A DNA stretch of 40,832 bases. It comes from a virus. The notes beneath the pieces were generated by a model that made no database searches, was not told where the DNA came from, and saw nothing but the letters and a program-made list of their open reading frames with translations. A program made the position numbers and the translations under genes. This document shows positions 1-7,786 of this stretch, one piece after another. The stretch is taken from positions 1 through 40,832 of the IMG/VR virus record IMGVR_UViG_3300025853_000216. One strand, given 5' to 3'. Each line of letters opens with the position of its first letter. Position 1 is the stretch's first letter.

Positions 1-147
1 TTCTCACGCCATGTAGTCGCACCAGATGCAGACATCACAGGTGAAAGCACAGAGGTGCAAGCCATCTGCGCAGCCGTTCATACGCAAGCAGTAAAAGACG
101 CATACGCAGCCCACATTGCGGCACAGGAACAAACGGCAGCAGAATAA
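1..147 (+). CDS. C-terminal fragment of an unidentified phage protein
   Basis: The frame is open from the left edge to a TAA at 145-147, giving 48 residues that end in an Ala/Gln-rich tail (...AAQEQTAAE). The piece looks helical and contains a VQAICAAVHTQAVKDAYAAH-like stretch. No domain can be named from so little. Its stop overlaps the next start codon (TAATG), so the two are probably translated together. By position, upstream of scaffold and capsid genes, it belongs to the head-assembly side of the late operon, where terminase or portal genes are usual. I cannot say which protein it is. Confidence 0.75.
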   Translation, partial: FSRHVVAPDADITGESTEVQAICAAVHTQAVKDAYAAHIAAQEQTAAE

Positions 148-395
148 TGGAAATCGACGGCATGCTATTCTGGAACGTCCTCTTGACGCTGGTCATTGCG
201 CCAGCCTTTTGGACGTTCCGTCAACACACAGCAGAGGTGAAACGACTAGACATCTTACTGAACAAGACGCGGGAAGAGCTTGCCAAGCAATACATTACCA
301 AAGAGGAAGTCCACATGGACATCGGTCGCGTCATCGACCGCCTCGAAGCTCTCGATGCAAAGCTCGACCGCATCTTGGAGTTAAAGGGACGATAA
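147..395 (+). CDS. Small membrane-anchored coiled-coil protein
   Basis: This is an 82-residue protein with a hydrophobic segment at about residues 7-23 (LFWNVLLTLVIAPAFW) followed by a charged helix, rich in Lys/Glu/Arg and heptad-like Leu/Ile, to the C terminus. The ATG overlaps the preceding stop (TAATG), which supports this start and implies coupling. The shape, one N-terminal membrane span plus a cytoplasmic coiled coil, is common among small unclassified phage proteins near terminase and portal genes. It could be a lysis accessory or an envelope-interacting protein. I do not recognise a family and give no function. Confidence 0.75.
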   Translation: MEIDGMLFWNVLLTLVIAPAFWTFRQHTAEVKRLDILLNKTREELAKQYITKEEVHMDIGRVIDRLEALDAKLDRILELKGR

Positions 396-442
396 CCCTG
401 TTCCCTCAGTGTAAGATGATCTCGTCTACATAGGAGGACACC

Positions 443-535
443 ATGAAATCATCAGCAACTAAGAACCGTGCCTTTGGCACCGTCGTCGCAGGCGCAGCAA
501 AAGCGAAGAAGGGCAAGAAGCAGAAACGCAAATGA
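443..535 (+). CDS. Tiny lysine-rich basic protein (30 aa)
   Basis: This ORF starts at an ATG with a strong Shine-Dalgarno sequence (AGGAGG, about 433-438) and encodes 30 residues ending in a basic tail (KAKKGKKQKRK). Its stop overlaps the ATG of the next gene (ATGA at 532-535), so it sits properly in the operon. About eleven of 30 residues are Lys or Arg. It resembles the other tiny basic proteins at 32586-33241 in size and charge, though not clearly in sequence. A nucleic-acid-contacting role, for example in the head, is plausible but is only inference. Confidence 0.7.
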   Translation: MKSSATKNRAFGTVVAGAAKAKKGKKQKRK

Positions 536-792
536 AGCCAGCCAGTAAGATCAAAGCCATCGACGGTCTTACGAAATCGCAAGGTTGGCGCGTACTGCGC
601 GAGGTAATGGAGCAAGAAATTCTGCAAGCAGCAATGCAAATCGCAGAAACCCCTTCCATGCCACTCGATGAAATAAACTTCAGACGCGGTTCCATATGGG
701 CCGCCAAAACAATGTTGGAGTTACCCGAACGTCTGCGCATGAAACTCGAAGCCGAAGCTGTACTCAGCAAGGACGACAGCCCAGACATCTAG
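532..792 (+). CDS. Small helical hypothetical protein (86 aa)
   Basis: This 86-residue, predominantly helical protein begins at the ATG that overlaps the previous stop (ATGA). It is mixed-charge, contains a repeated MEQEILQAAMQIAE / AKTMLELPERLRMKLEAE style of amphipathic helix, and ends SKDDSPDI. There are no cysteines, membrane spans or catalytic motifs. It lies just upstream of the scaffold gene within the same transcription unit. I recognise no family. Small helical proteins here are often terminase- or portal-associated, but nothing in the sequence proves that. Confidence 0.75.
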   Translation: MKPASKIKAIDGLTKSQGWRVLREVMEQEILQAAMQIAETPSMPLDEINFRRGSIWAAKTMLELPERLRMKLEAEAVLSKDDSPDI

Positions 793-821
793 CGTGCATA
801 CTCGCAACATTAACGCAAACC

Positions 822-839
822 GTCCCGCTTCGGCTGGAC
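822..839 (+). promoter_or_regulatory. Small TTCG-loop hairpin before the scaffold RBS
   Basis: GTCC (822-825) pairs with GGAC (836-839), with GC/GC inside and a TTCG loop at 829-832. It is followed within two bases by the AAAGGAG ribosome binding site of the scaffold gene. There is no T-run, so it is not a standard terminator. It may stabilise the mRNA 5' of the scaffold reading frame or be a processing site. Confidence 0.35.
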
Positions 840-852
840 AAAGGAGATAGAA

Positions 853-1887
853 ATGGCAACACCGCAATCACCCGACCAGATGGCCGCAATGGTAGACAAC
901 ATCGCCGCCAAGCAGATGGGGGTCGCTCCGCAGCAAGCCGAGCAAACACAGCAAGCCAAAGAACCACCCAAAGAAAGCCCTCAAGAAAAGGCAGCAGAAC
1001 AAGGCTCGCCTGAAACAGAAGGCGATAAAATAGGCGCAGACGCCGTCATTTATGAGGTTCAGTTCGCAGACAACGACACTCGCAAGCTGACCCCGCAACA
1101 AATTAAATCGACATTCGAACGCTACAGCGCGATGAACTACAAGAACGCGCAGTACAAACCCATCATGGACTTGCTTGAGCAGCACATGCGCCAGTCTGGC
1201 GAAAGCCCCAAGCAGATGGCTGAACGTCTGGCTTCTATCCAGAAAGCCCAGCAGTCCAACCCGCAGATGGGCAACACAGAGGGCGATAAATCTGGCCCTC
1301 CCTACGACAAAGCTCCACAGCAAGGCGACCTAGACGCGACCCTGAAGAAGTGGGAAGAAGAGAACGCAGCGTCTCTACCCCCTGGATACCGCGACATGAT
1401 GGTCGGCAGCCAGCAGCAGATGCAAACAATGCAGCAGCAACTGGCTCAAACTCAACAGATGCTTCGCCAAGTCTTGGGCAATGCACAAGGTATGACGGAC
1501 GCCGCCCGCGCTGGCATGCAGCAGGGCCAAGCAAAGCAAGCAAACGCAGTGCGCCAACAAATCGCAAACAACATTGACCGCAGCCAGCAAGCTCTCAAGC
1601 TCCCAGACGACAAGGCGCAAGACTTCATGGTCTTCGCAGCAGAGCGTGGCTACACAATGGAAGACTTTGCAGACGTCCAGCTAACTTTTAAAGTTATGTC
1701 AGACTTCAAAAACAACATGGACAGCCCAGAGATGGAACGCATGCGCCAGATTGCCCAGCGCAGACAAGCCTTCACTGGCTCTCTTGGCTCAACTCCAGCG
1801 GCAGGTGCGGCACCAGAGGCAGCACCAGAGGGCGACCGCTTCGATCAATTCGCTTCTGCCGCTATGGCGAAGCGCGGGATGGGATAA
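853..1887 (+). CDS. Putative capsid scaffolding protein
   Basis: This 344-residue acidic protein is rich in Gln, Ala and Met. An N-terminal Gln/Pro/Glu-rich disordered region (about 1-65) leads to a short conserved-looking segment (VIYEVQFADNDTRKLTPQQI). A long Gln-rich coiled coil follows around 175-235 (MVGSQQQMQTMQQQLAQTQQ), then a helical C-terminal part ending AAMAKRGMG. Position immediately before the major capsid gene, low complexity and coiled coil are the usual marks of a podovirus scaffold, which directs procapsid assembly and is then removed. The start has an AAAGGAG site. A terminator follows the gene, separating it from capsid expression. The family cannot be confirmed without a profile search. 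Confidence 0.75.
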   Translation: MATPQSPDQMAAMVDNIAAKQMGVAPQQAEQTQQAKEPPKESPQEKAAEQGSPETEGDKIGADAVIYEVQFADNDTRKLTPQQIKSTFERYSAMNYKNAQYKPIMDLLEQHMRQSGESPKQMAERLASIQKAQQSNPQMGNTEGDKSGPPYDKAPQQGDLDATLKKWEEENAASLPPGYRDMMVGSQQQMQTMQQQLAQTQQMLRQVLGNAQGMTDAARAGMQQGQAKQANAVRQQIANNIDRSQQALKLPDDKAQDFMVFAAERGYTMEDFADVQLTFKVMSDFKNNMDSPEMERMRQIAQRRQAFTGSLGSTPAAGAAPEAAPEGDRFDQFASAAMAKRGMG

Positions 1888-1912
1888 TTTACCTCGTATT
1901 CTCCCTGACACT

Positions 1913-1938
1913 GCACCGCTTCGGCGGTGCTTTTTTTT
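1913..1938 (+). terminator. Rho-independent terminator after scaffold gene
   Basis: A perfect GC-rich stem (GCACCGC / GCGGTGC) with a TTCG loop is followed by eight T residues. It lies 25 bases after the scaffold stop. Capsid expression must therefore come from readthrough or from a separate promoter in 1939-2092. Confidence 0.92.
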
Positions 1939-2092
1939 GATAGGGACGAAAAACTTAAAACAACCGTCTACAATCACATCAATGCCACACGTCGCGCTAC
2001 GGCCTGACAGGCAGCACTGGGCATCGCGATGGTTTTGACCGCGTAGCTCGCTGAACCGCTAAATGTAACCAGCCTTATAAGGAGACACTCTC
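1939..2092 (+). promoter_or_regulatory. Capsid-gene leader with possible promoter and stem-loops
   Basis: This is a non-coding stretch of about 150 bases between the terminator and the capsid start. A TACAAT hexamer at 1969-1974 could be a -10 box, though I see no good -35 upstream of it. Downstream, GCTACG pairs with CGTAGC around a region holding smaller self-complementary pieces (GCC/GGC, and the palindrome ATCGCGAT). The capsid ATG has a strong AAGGAG site. A structured leader between a terminator and the most highly expressed phage gene suggests dedicated capsid mRNA production. The promoter call is weak. Confidence 0.4.
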
Positions 2093-3289
2093 ATGGCTGC
2101 TATCCAAGGACTTCGCGGATCAGGCGAGTTTTCGACTGATTTCCGCCCCAAGAACTACCGTGAGCTTTTCACGCTTATGGAACCAAACGGCAACGCGCCA
2201 CTGAACGCACTTTTGGCAATGGGATCATCTGAACCTACAGACGACCCTGAGTACAAAAACTTCCGTGACGAACTGCCTGACCGCAAAATGACTGTGAACG
2301 GTGCTGTCGCTTCGACATCTACTGGCACAATCACTATCGACGCGTCTGACGACAACAAGTTTGCTGTCAACGGATCAATCGTCGTGAACAGCGAAACTGG
2401 CGAAGTAATGCACGTTACTGCTGACACTACAGCGACCACGCTGACTGTCACCCGTAACATCGGCGGCACTACGCACCAAATCGCTGACAACGCGGAATTG
2501 TTCATCGCTGGCTTCGCCGCACAGGAAGGTGGCTCATCGCCAACTGCAATCAGCTTCGACGCAACAGTTGCATCGAACTACACGCAAATCTTCCGTACAG
2601 CGTTCCAAGTATCGAACACTCTAAACTCAACCTTCTTGCGCACTGGCGACAAGATGGACGAAGCAATGACCAAAGCTCTAAAGCTACACATGTCAGACAT
2701 CGAACGTGCGATGTTCTTCGGCGTGAAGCACGAGAGCAACGGTTCTTCTGCGCAACCAACTCGCTTTACTGGCGGTTTGTTGAACAGCTTGACTAACGTC
2801 GTCGACATCACCACAGACTACGGCTCTTATGGCGGTTCTGCGGCTGGCGAGATGACTGAAGAAGGCTTCGACCAGCTTCTGATTTCAACCATCTTCAAGT
2901 ATGGTTCTAAGCAGAAGATCGCTTTCGTAGGCGAGAACGTAGCGAACCATCTACAACAGATGGGTAAAGATCGCTGGCAACCAACTGCACTAGAAGGTGC
3001 GTATGGCGTGAACCTAACTCGCTATAACACTTTCGCAGGCGACCTAATGGTTCACTTGCACCCGCAGTTCCGTCAGGTTCCAAATATGAAGAACGCGATG
3101 ATTATCGTCGACTTCCCATATTTGACATATCGCTACCTAGAAGGTCGTGACACACAACTGTTGGAAAACCGTCAGTCACCTGACGCCGACAGCGTCAAGC
3201 ACGAGTACCTAACTGAATGTGGCCTTGAGCTTCTTCAGGACAAAGTACACGGCTATATCAAAAACTGGAGTACACGCACTGCATCGTAA
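2093..3289 (+). CDS. Major capsid protein
   Basis: This 398-residue protein has the layout of HK97-fold capsid proteins of the DUF5309/SU10-like kind. It has an N-terminal FSTDFRPKNYRELFTLMEPNGNAPL segment. A Thr/Val-rich beta insertion lies at about 75-140 (TSTGTITIDASDDNKFAVNG...). The rest is a helical and mixed core (LSDIERAMFFGVKHE-like, GEMTEEGFDQLL, KQKIAFVGENVANHL). It is flanked by terminators at 1913-1938 and 3320-3349, so it forms its own transcription unit apart from readthrough, as expected for the most abundant virion protein. The start has an AAGGAG site. Placement right after a scaffold-like gene agrees. Capsid identity is strong; the exact family is from memory and less certain. 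Confidence 0.88.
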   Translation: MAAIQGLRGSGEFSTDFRPKNYRELFTLMEPNGNAPLNALLAMGSSEPTDDPEYKNFRDELPDRKMTVNGAVASTSTGTITIDASDDNKFAVNGSIVVNSETGEVMHVTADTTATTLTVTRNIGGTTHQIADNAELFIAGFAAQEGGSSPTAISFDATVASNYTQIFRTAFQVSNTLNSTFLRTGDKMDEAMTKALKLHMSDIERAMFFGVKHESNGSSAQPTRFTGGLLNSLTNVVDITTDYGSYGGSAAGEMTEEGFDQLLISTIFKYGSKQKIAFVGENVANHLQQMGKDRWQPTALEGAYGVNLTRYNTFAGDLMVHLHPQFRQVPNMKNAMIIVDFPYLTYRYLEGRDTQLLENRQSPDADSVKHEYLTECGLELLQDKVHGYIKNWSTRTAS

Positions 3290-3319
3290 GGACGACCGCA
3301 GTCAACAAGTAGTTCATTA

Positions 3320-3349
3320 TAGGGGGCGTAGACACGCCCCCTATTTTTT
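3320..3349 (+). terminator. Rho-independent terminator after capsid gene
   Basis: AGGGGGCG pairs with CGCCCCCT around a six-base loop (TAGACA), followed by ATTTTTT. It ends just before the GGAGG site of the next gene, so downstream tail genes rely on partial readthrough. This is a common way to keep capsid levels high. Confidence 0.93.
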
Positions 3350-3358
3350 GGAGGAAAC

Positions 3359-3712
3359 ATGGCAACTGCACCTAAAAAACCAACCGCCAAAGCAGCACCC
3401 AAGCGCACCCGCGCACGCACTGCTGATGGCCACTTCATCGCTGACGATCCATCCACACCAGACGTGAATGAGGCTTACGTTCAAGAAGAGCCAAAAGCCA
3501 AAGCAGCACCAAAGCCAAAAGCAGAACCTGAACCAGACCACATCTGGTATCAGTCTCGCGAGAAAGAGCCATCAATGTTTGCGGTGGCTGGCATCAATCC
3601 AATCCGCAACTTCAGCAATGGTCGGCTTGAGTACAAAGTGAAGAAAAGCGATGTGGCTCGTTTCGAAGCCAACCACTTCGTTCAGAACGCCCGTATCGTC
3701 AAGAAGGTATAA
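3359..3712 (+). CDS. Capsid-adjacent protein with Lys/Ala/Pro-rich N-terminus
   Basis: This 117-residue protein has two parts. Residues 1-60 are a disordered Lys/Ala/Pro-rich tract with a repeated KAAPK / KAKAAPKPKAEPEP motif. The C-terminal ~55 residues look folded (DHIWYQSREKEPSMFAVAGINP...YKVKKSDVARFEANHFV). It begins 10 bases after the capsid terminator with a GGAGG site and precedes the tail adaptor gene by three bases. Location suggests a head-completion or decoration protein whose basic tail could touch packaged DNA. That is inference; I do not recognise the family. Confidence 0.75.
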   Translation: MATAPKKPTAKAAPKRTRARTADGHFIADDPSTPDVNEAYVQEEPKAKAAPKPKAEPEPDHIWYQSREKEPSMFAVAGINPIRNFSNGRLEYKVKKSDVARFEANHFVQNARIVKKV

Positions 3713-3715
3713 CCT

Positions 3716-4177
3716 ATGGCACAGAGCAACACCAACCCCCACATCCGCGAAACGAACGCGCCACTAAACGCATTGGCCATGCAGGCTTTGCGACGCTATG
3801 GCGACTTCCATGCTGGCACAGTGGACGGTGACGTAATGCTCATGTTCATTGAATTTGCCAACATGATTATCGACGAGATACGCATGCACCCCTACTACGA
3901 CGGTGTGGAAGTTGACTACTATCAGTCTCCCACAGACGTCAGAGCCATCAATGACCAGATCGTCGTGGCAGGTTTGCTGTATCACTATGCCGCTCAACAG
4001 ATGAGCGACAAGCTACAAATCTATACGCCTCAATTCCAGCGCATCCTGAATGCTCGGATGTGGGAGCAATACAACGGCAACACCAAACTTCAGATGCGTA
4101 CTGTCGATGGTGGCACTAACAAGCGCAACATCAACGGTGGCACAACCAACACCAAGAACGGGACGGTTAGCTACTAA
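3716..4177 (+). CDS. Putative head-tail adaptor (tail tubular A-like) protein
   Basis: This 153-residue protein is helical through about 120 residues (MQALRRYGDF..., DVMLMFIEFANMIIDEIRMHPYYDG, QIVVAGLLYHYAAQQMSDKL). It ends in a Gly/Asn/Thr-rich tail (NKRNINGGTTNTKNGTVSY). A short helical protein placed directly between capsid-completion and tail-tubular genes fits the adaptor ring that joins portal and tail in podoviruses (T7 gp11-like role). The stop overlaps the start of the next gene (TAATG at 4175-4179). Assignment rests on position, size and helical content rather than a motif. Confidence 0.6.
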   Translation: MAQSNTNPHIRETNAPLNALAMQALRRYGDFHAGTVDGDVMLMFIEFANMIIDEIRMHPYYDGVEVDYYQSPTDVRAINDQIVVAGLLYHYAAQQMSDKLQIYTPQFQRILNARMWEQYNGNTKLQMRTVDGGTNKRNINGGTTNTKNGTVSY

Positions 4178-5688
4178 TGTCGAGCAACACACGTTCAACC
4201 ACTGGCCTCAAGACCAAGACGTTCGTTTACGAGAACTTCCAAGGTCTCGACACGTCGCGCGACATCACATCGCTCGACACTGGCAAGGAACAGCATCTTT
4301 CCAAGATCAACAACGCGACCGCAGACTGGCGTGGCCAGATTGTGCGTGACGCATCTTGCCTCGAACGCGGCGGGGAATATCGCGTCCAACATGTCCGTTT
4401 CTTTGGTAAAGACGAGTTGGTCTGGGTGGAACGAACGGGTGCTGGCATTAACTTTAACTCAGAGCGTGGCCACGTCTTGGAGAATGTCCATGAGGCCACA
4501 GCTATCGTAACCAGTACCGTCTTCAACCAGAATGTGGTCTTCGCTTCTCGCGCGAGACCGATGTATTCTTACGACGGCATCAACTTTAATCGCAACCAAT
4601 CGCCAGCAGCAGACCTGCTGCGCCCTGCATACATCACGTCTGTACAGCGACGTCTTGCGGTTGCAGGCATCCCAGGTCGCGAGACCCAAGTCCACCTTTC
4701 TCGCGTCGACCAAGACCAAATCTTTCCAGACGACGAGGAAGCAGACAGCACAAGCGTCTTACGCGCTGGCTTTATCGACGTCGCAAACCTTCTAGGTACT
4801 GCCGACCAGATCACTGGCCTTGGCTCATTCGAACAAAACCGCCTTGTCGTTTTCACGGCTGACCGCGCTATCATCTATCGTGTCGACCCAGACCTAACGC
4901 GCTGGGTGATCGACGATAACGCCAACATCAACATTGGCTGCGCATCTCACAACACTATCGTAAACGCTGGCACCGACCTTCTGTTCTGCTCACGCTCTGG
5001 CGTCCATTCAATCAAGCGCTCAGAGGAAAACGGTATCCTCGTTTACAGCTATTCGATGTCCGACAAGATCGACATCCTCTACCGCGAACTGTTCAACTCT
5101 GTCGCTGACCCTGAAACAATCAGTGCGGTGTTCGATCAGGACACAGCGCAATATCACGTCTTTTTCCCGCAGGGTAGCGGCACCACATGTAAGCGCCTGA
5201 CCCTTGCAACCAATCCAGAGGGCGGACAGCCCCAGCCAAAGTTCAGCACTGGCGATTTCCTCAACGCAAACTGCGGTACATTCCTTGGCGGCAAGCTCGT
5301 CTTAGGAACAAACGGTGGCGCATACGAAGTTCTCAAGATTGAAGACGACCGTGATGATGCGTTTACCCCTGAAATGGAAGTCGTCACACCGTTCCTTTGG
5401 CACGGCAGCTTGATGGATACAAAGGAAACGACAAGCGTCATCTTGCAGGCAACTGGCAAGGGCATCATTGAGATGGACGCGGTCGACTTAGATGGGCGTG
5501 TAATTGGCTCACTTGTCATCGAGGTAGATGACACATCGGACGACAACTACTTTCTCGATGTGCCATTATCCAAACAATATGAACGCAAGTGGTCACATCG
5601 CTATCTCGCAGCCCAATATCGCTTCAAGACCAAGGGCGGTGGCGGGCTACTTAGGATAATTGGCTTCGCAGTGACCGTGAGGACGTAA
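4177..5688 (+). CDS. Tail tubular B-like / DNA stabilisation protein
   Basis: This 503-residue beta-rich protein has repeating short strands of the type LVWVERT, VVFASRARPMYSYDG, QNRLVVFTADRAIIYRV, DLLFCSRSGVHSIKR and GGKLVLGTNGGAYEVL. This is a beta-propeller-like pattern, as in T7 gp12 and P22 gp10-type tail proteins that close the tail channel. It starts in the TAATG overlap with the adaptor gene and ends two bases before the fibre gene, as in a podovirus tail cluster. There is no signal peptide or membrane span. Family-level identity is inferred from architecture and order. Confidence 0.68.
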   Translation: MSSNTRSTTGLKTKTFVYENFQGLDTSRDITSLDTGKEQHLSKINNATADWRGQIVRDASCLERGGEYRVQHVRFFGKDELVWVERTGAGINFNSERGHVLENVHEATAIVTSTVFNQNVVFASRARPMYSYDGINFNRNQSPAADLLRPAYITSVQRRLAVAGIPGRETQVHLSRVDQDQIFPDDEEADSTSVLRAGFIDVANLLGTADQITGLGSFEQNRLVVFTADRAIIYRVDPDLTRWVIDDNANINIGCASHNTIVNAGTDLLFCSRSGVHSIKRSEENGILVYSYSMSDKIDILYRELFNSVADPETISAVFDQDTAQYHVFFPQGSGTTCKRLTLATNPEGGQPQPKFSTGDFLNANCGTFLGGKLVLGTNGGAYEVLKIEDDRDDAFTPEMEVVTPFLWHGSLMDTKETTSVILQATGKGIIEMDAVDLDGRVIGSLVIEVDDTSDDNYFLDVPLSKQYERKWSHRYLAAQYRFKTKGGGGLLRIIGFAVTVRT

Positions 5689-5689
5689 A

Positions 5690-7249
5690 ATGGCTCGAAT
5701 AAGACAACAATACCCACAGAACTACGGTTCATCGGGAAACATCAATACTGAATTTGAAAATGTAATTCGGTATCTAAACGCAGCAGAACTCGGCAACAGT
5801 ACCGTTGGCGAATTGCTGCAAAAGATTTTTGATGCAGACGGCAACTTCGATGGCCCCATCGAACTACGCAAGGACAGCGCAGCTGGCATTCAGTACCGCG
5901 TCGGAGAGTACACCGACCCTGAAAGTGGGTGGGTAACTCTAGCCACTCTGGCTGAACTGCGAGGCGAAAGCGGCCAAGACGTTGGTGAGATCGGTGCGCC
6001 TATTATTTTTGGCCGTGTCGACTACACAGCAACCTCTGCACAGACAGACTTTGACTACGCTCACGAAACAACTGACGAAATCCTCGTCTACGTCGACGGT
6101 GTCTTGCAGCGCGAAGGCGCGACACACGACTATACAACAAGCGATACTGGCGGATCAGCATCTGCTGGCGTCGTCACGTTCAACTCTGGCCGCACGGCAG
6201 GTGAGATTGTAGCGCTGTTTAAAATTCGAGCCACAGCGATTACAGGCTACACCCGCACAGATGCGGACACAGTGAACGCGCAGGCCGTGTTCCCCTTCGT
6301 ATTTAATGAAGACACCAAGCTGCAAGTTTACAAGAACGGCATCCTTCAGCGCGAAGGTGGTGCGAACGACTACACGCTACAGCCAGCGAACAATACGGTC
6401 ACATTCACAACGGCTGTTCCTTCTGGCAACGTGGTCACAATCCTAACCGTTGAAAACACCTCGGTCCAAGCCGTTACTGGCATGATGTTCGAGGAAAACT
6501 ATGTCGACACTGCCTCTGGCTTGATCCGCTTTGACAAGATCACAATCGCCAATGGCGACATTGCTCAAGCGAAAGTCAGCGATCTTGTTACAGACCTTGG
6601 CTCAAAGGCAAAACTGACTGTTTCGTCATCCACTCCAGTCACCGTGGCAACGGGCGATTTGTGGCACGACACATCGGTAACGCCGAACCAACTTAAATTC
6701 TACGACGGCACACAATGGCTGCGCACGTCTCCAGACAGTTCTCTCCCTACCTTTACGACATCAAACTCAGGGCAGTTTGTGAAGGTGAACGGCACTGGTA
6801 CGGCGCTTGAGTATGGCACGGTCGATCTCTCCTCGGTCGTCCCTGTCACACAAAAAGGCGCAGCCAATGGCGTCGCGTCATTAGATAGTTCTGGTCGACT
6901 ACCTTCCTCCCAGTTACCAGAAGTGCTTTCATCAGATAGCTTGTATCTAAATGTCGCGACGCCTTCCGCTCAAAACTATGCGATCAAACGCATCTACCGC
7001 CAAAAACTGCGGGTCGATGGTATCTCCATCCAGACCACGTCTGGCACATGTACCGTTCAAATCTCATTTGACGGCGTGGGCTATGGCTCAACATTCAGCG
7101 CCTCATCCGTCGTGAACGAAAGTGTTCTTGGTACACCACTAGAAATCGACGCAACCACTGTCTCTCACGAGATTGGCTTCCTTGTCACTAACGTCTCATC
7201 GACGTCGCAACTTGAAGTCACGCTCGCGGTCAGTGTGGTTGCGAGCTAG
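5690..7249 (+). CDS. Tail fibre / appendage protein
   Basis: This 519-residue protein has an N-terminal attachment-like region (about 1-100: QYPQNYGSSGNINTEFENV, a segment common in podovirus fibre N-termini). Two copies of a beta module follow at roughly 105-178 and 195-262. Each carries a YVDGVLQREGATHDYT / VYKNGILQREGGANDYT signature and ends in a TF-rich strand. The C-terminal half is Ser/Thr/Val-rich and probably trimeric, ending in a beta domain (about 415-519). This is the expected build of a receptor-binding fibre. The C-terminal part is the likely host-specific portion. There is no obvious chaperone domain or depolymerase motif. Confidence 0.8.
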   Translation: MARIRQQYPQNYGSSGNINTEFENVIRYLNAAELGNSTVGELLQKIFDADGNFDGPIELRKDSAAGIQYRVGEYTDPESGWVTLATLAELRGESGQDVGEIGAPIIFGRVDYTATSAQTDFDYAHETTDEILVYVDGVLQREGATHDYTTSDTGGSASAGVVTFNSGRTAGEIVALFKIRATAITGYTRTDADTVNAQAVFPFVFNEDTKLQVYKNGILQREGGANDYTLQPANNTVTFTTAVPSGNVVTILTVENTSVQAVTGMMFEENYVDTASGLIRFDKITIANGDIAQAKVSDLVTDLGSKAKLTVSSSTPVTVATGDLWHDTSVTPNQLKFYDGTQWLRTSPDSSLPTFTTSNSGQFVKVNGTGTALEYGTVDLSSVVPVTQKGAANGVASLDSSGRLPSSQLPEVLSSDSLYLNVATPSAQNYAIKRIYRQKLRVDGISIQTTSGTCTVQISFDGVGYGSTFSASSVVNESVLGTPLEIDATTVSHEIGFLVTNVSSTSQLEVTLAVSVVAS

Positions 7250-7258
7250 GAGTAGTCT

Positions 7259-7786
7259 ATGGGGCAGCAGCTTGTCGCACCATCAAACACAAAGGCAGAG
7301 GTAGAGCTTCGCGAGAAGGTCTCTCTGCTTGAACGCTTGATGCAAGACGGCATCGAGGCAGGCGAACTACAAGACGCGTCTGGCACTCACATGGAATACG
7401 AACACATCTTCACACCAAAGTACGATGAGTTCGGCTGCCACAACTACATTCGTGTCTTGCACATGGACGCTGGCCAAGTGGTCGTTGGGGAAATCCACAA
7501 AATCCCGATGATCCACATCATTATGAAGGGGCGCGTTCGTTGCGCCACAGAGAAAGGCACAAAGGTTTTTTCTGCTCCTTCGATCTTCGTCACCCCTGCT
7601 GGCGGCAAACGCTGCGGCGTGGTTGAGGAAGATTGCATCTGGGTAAATGTCTTACCCACAAAACACGGAAGCGAAGAGGACTTAGACCTCATCAAAGCCG
7701 AAGCTATCGCCAAATCTTTTGATGAGGTTGGCCTAGTCGGTTCCTCTTCCGAATTGAAGAAGCTGGAAGAGGAGAAGGGCAAATGA
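7259..7786 (+). CDS. Cupin-fold protein in the tail gene cluster
   Basis: This 175-residue protein has a central beta segment (about 60-135) with the short-strand and Gly-rich turn rhythm of a small cupin: VLHMDAGQVVVGEIHK, HIIMKGRVRCATEKG, PSIFVTPAGGKRCGVV. Histidines (HMEYEH near 44-49, and HK and MIH around 80-86) could bind metal, but a complete cupin H-x-H...E...H set is not clear. N-terminal and C-terminal ends are charged helices. It begins with an AGGAG site and ends in an ATGA overlap with the next virion gene, so it is co-translated with structural genes. Enzyme, virion part or assembly factor are all possible. Confidence 0.6.
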   Translation: MGQQLVAPSNTKAEVELREKVSLLERLMQDGIEAGELQDASGTHMEYEHIFTPKYDEFGCHNYIRVLHMDAGQVVVGEIHKIPMIHIIMKGRVRCATEKGTKVFSAPSIFVTPAGGKRCGVVEEDCIWVNVLPTKHGSEEDLDLIKAEAIAKSFDEVGLVGSSSELKKLEEEKGK

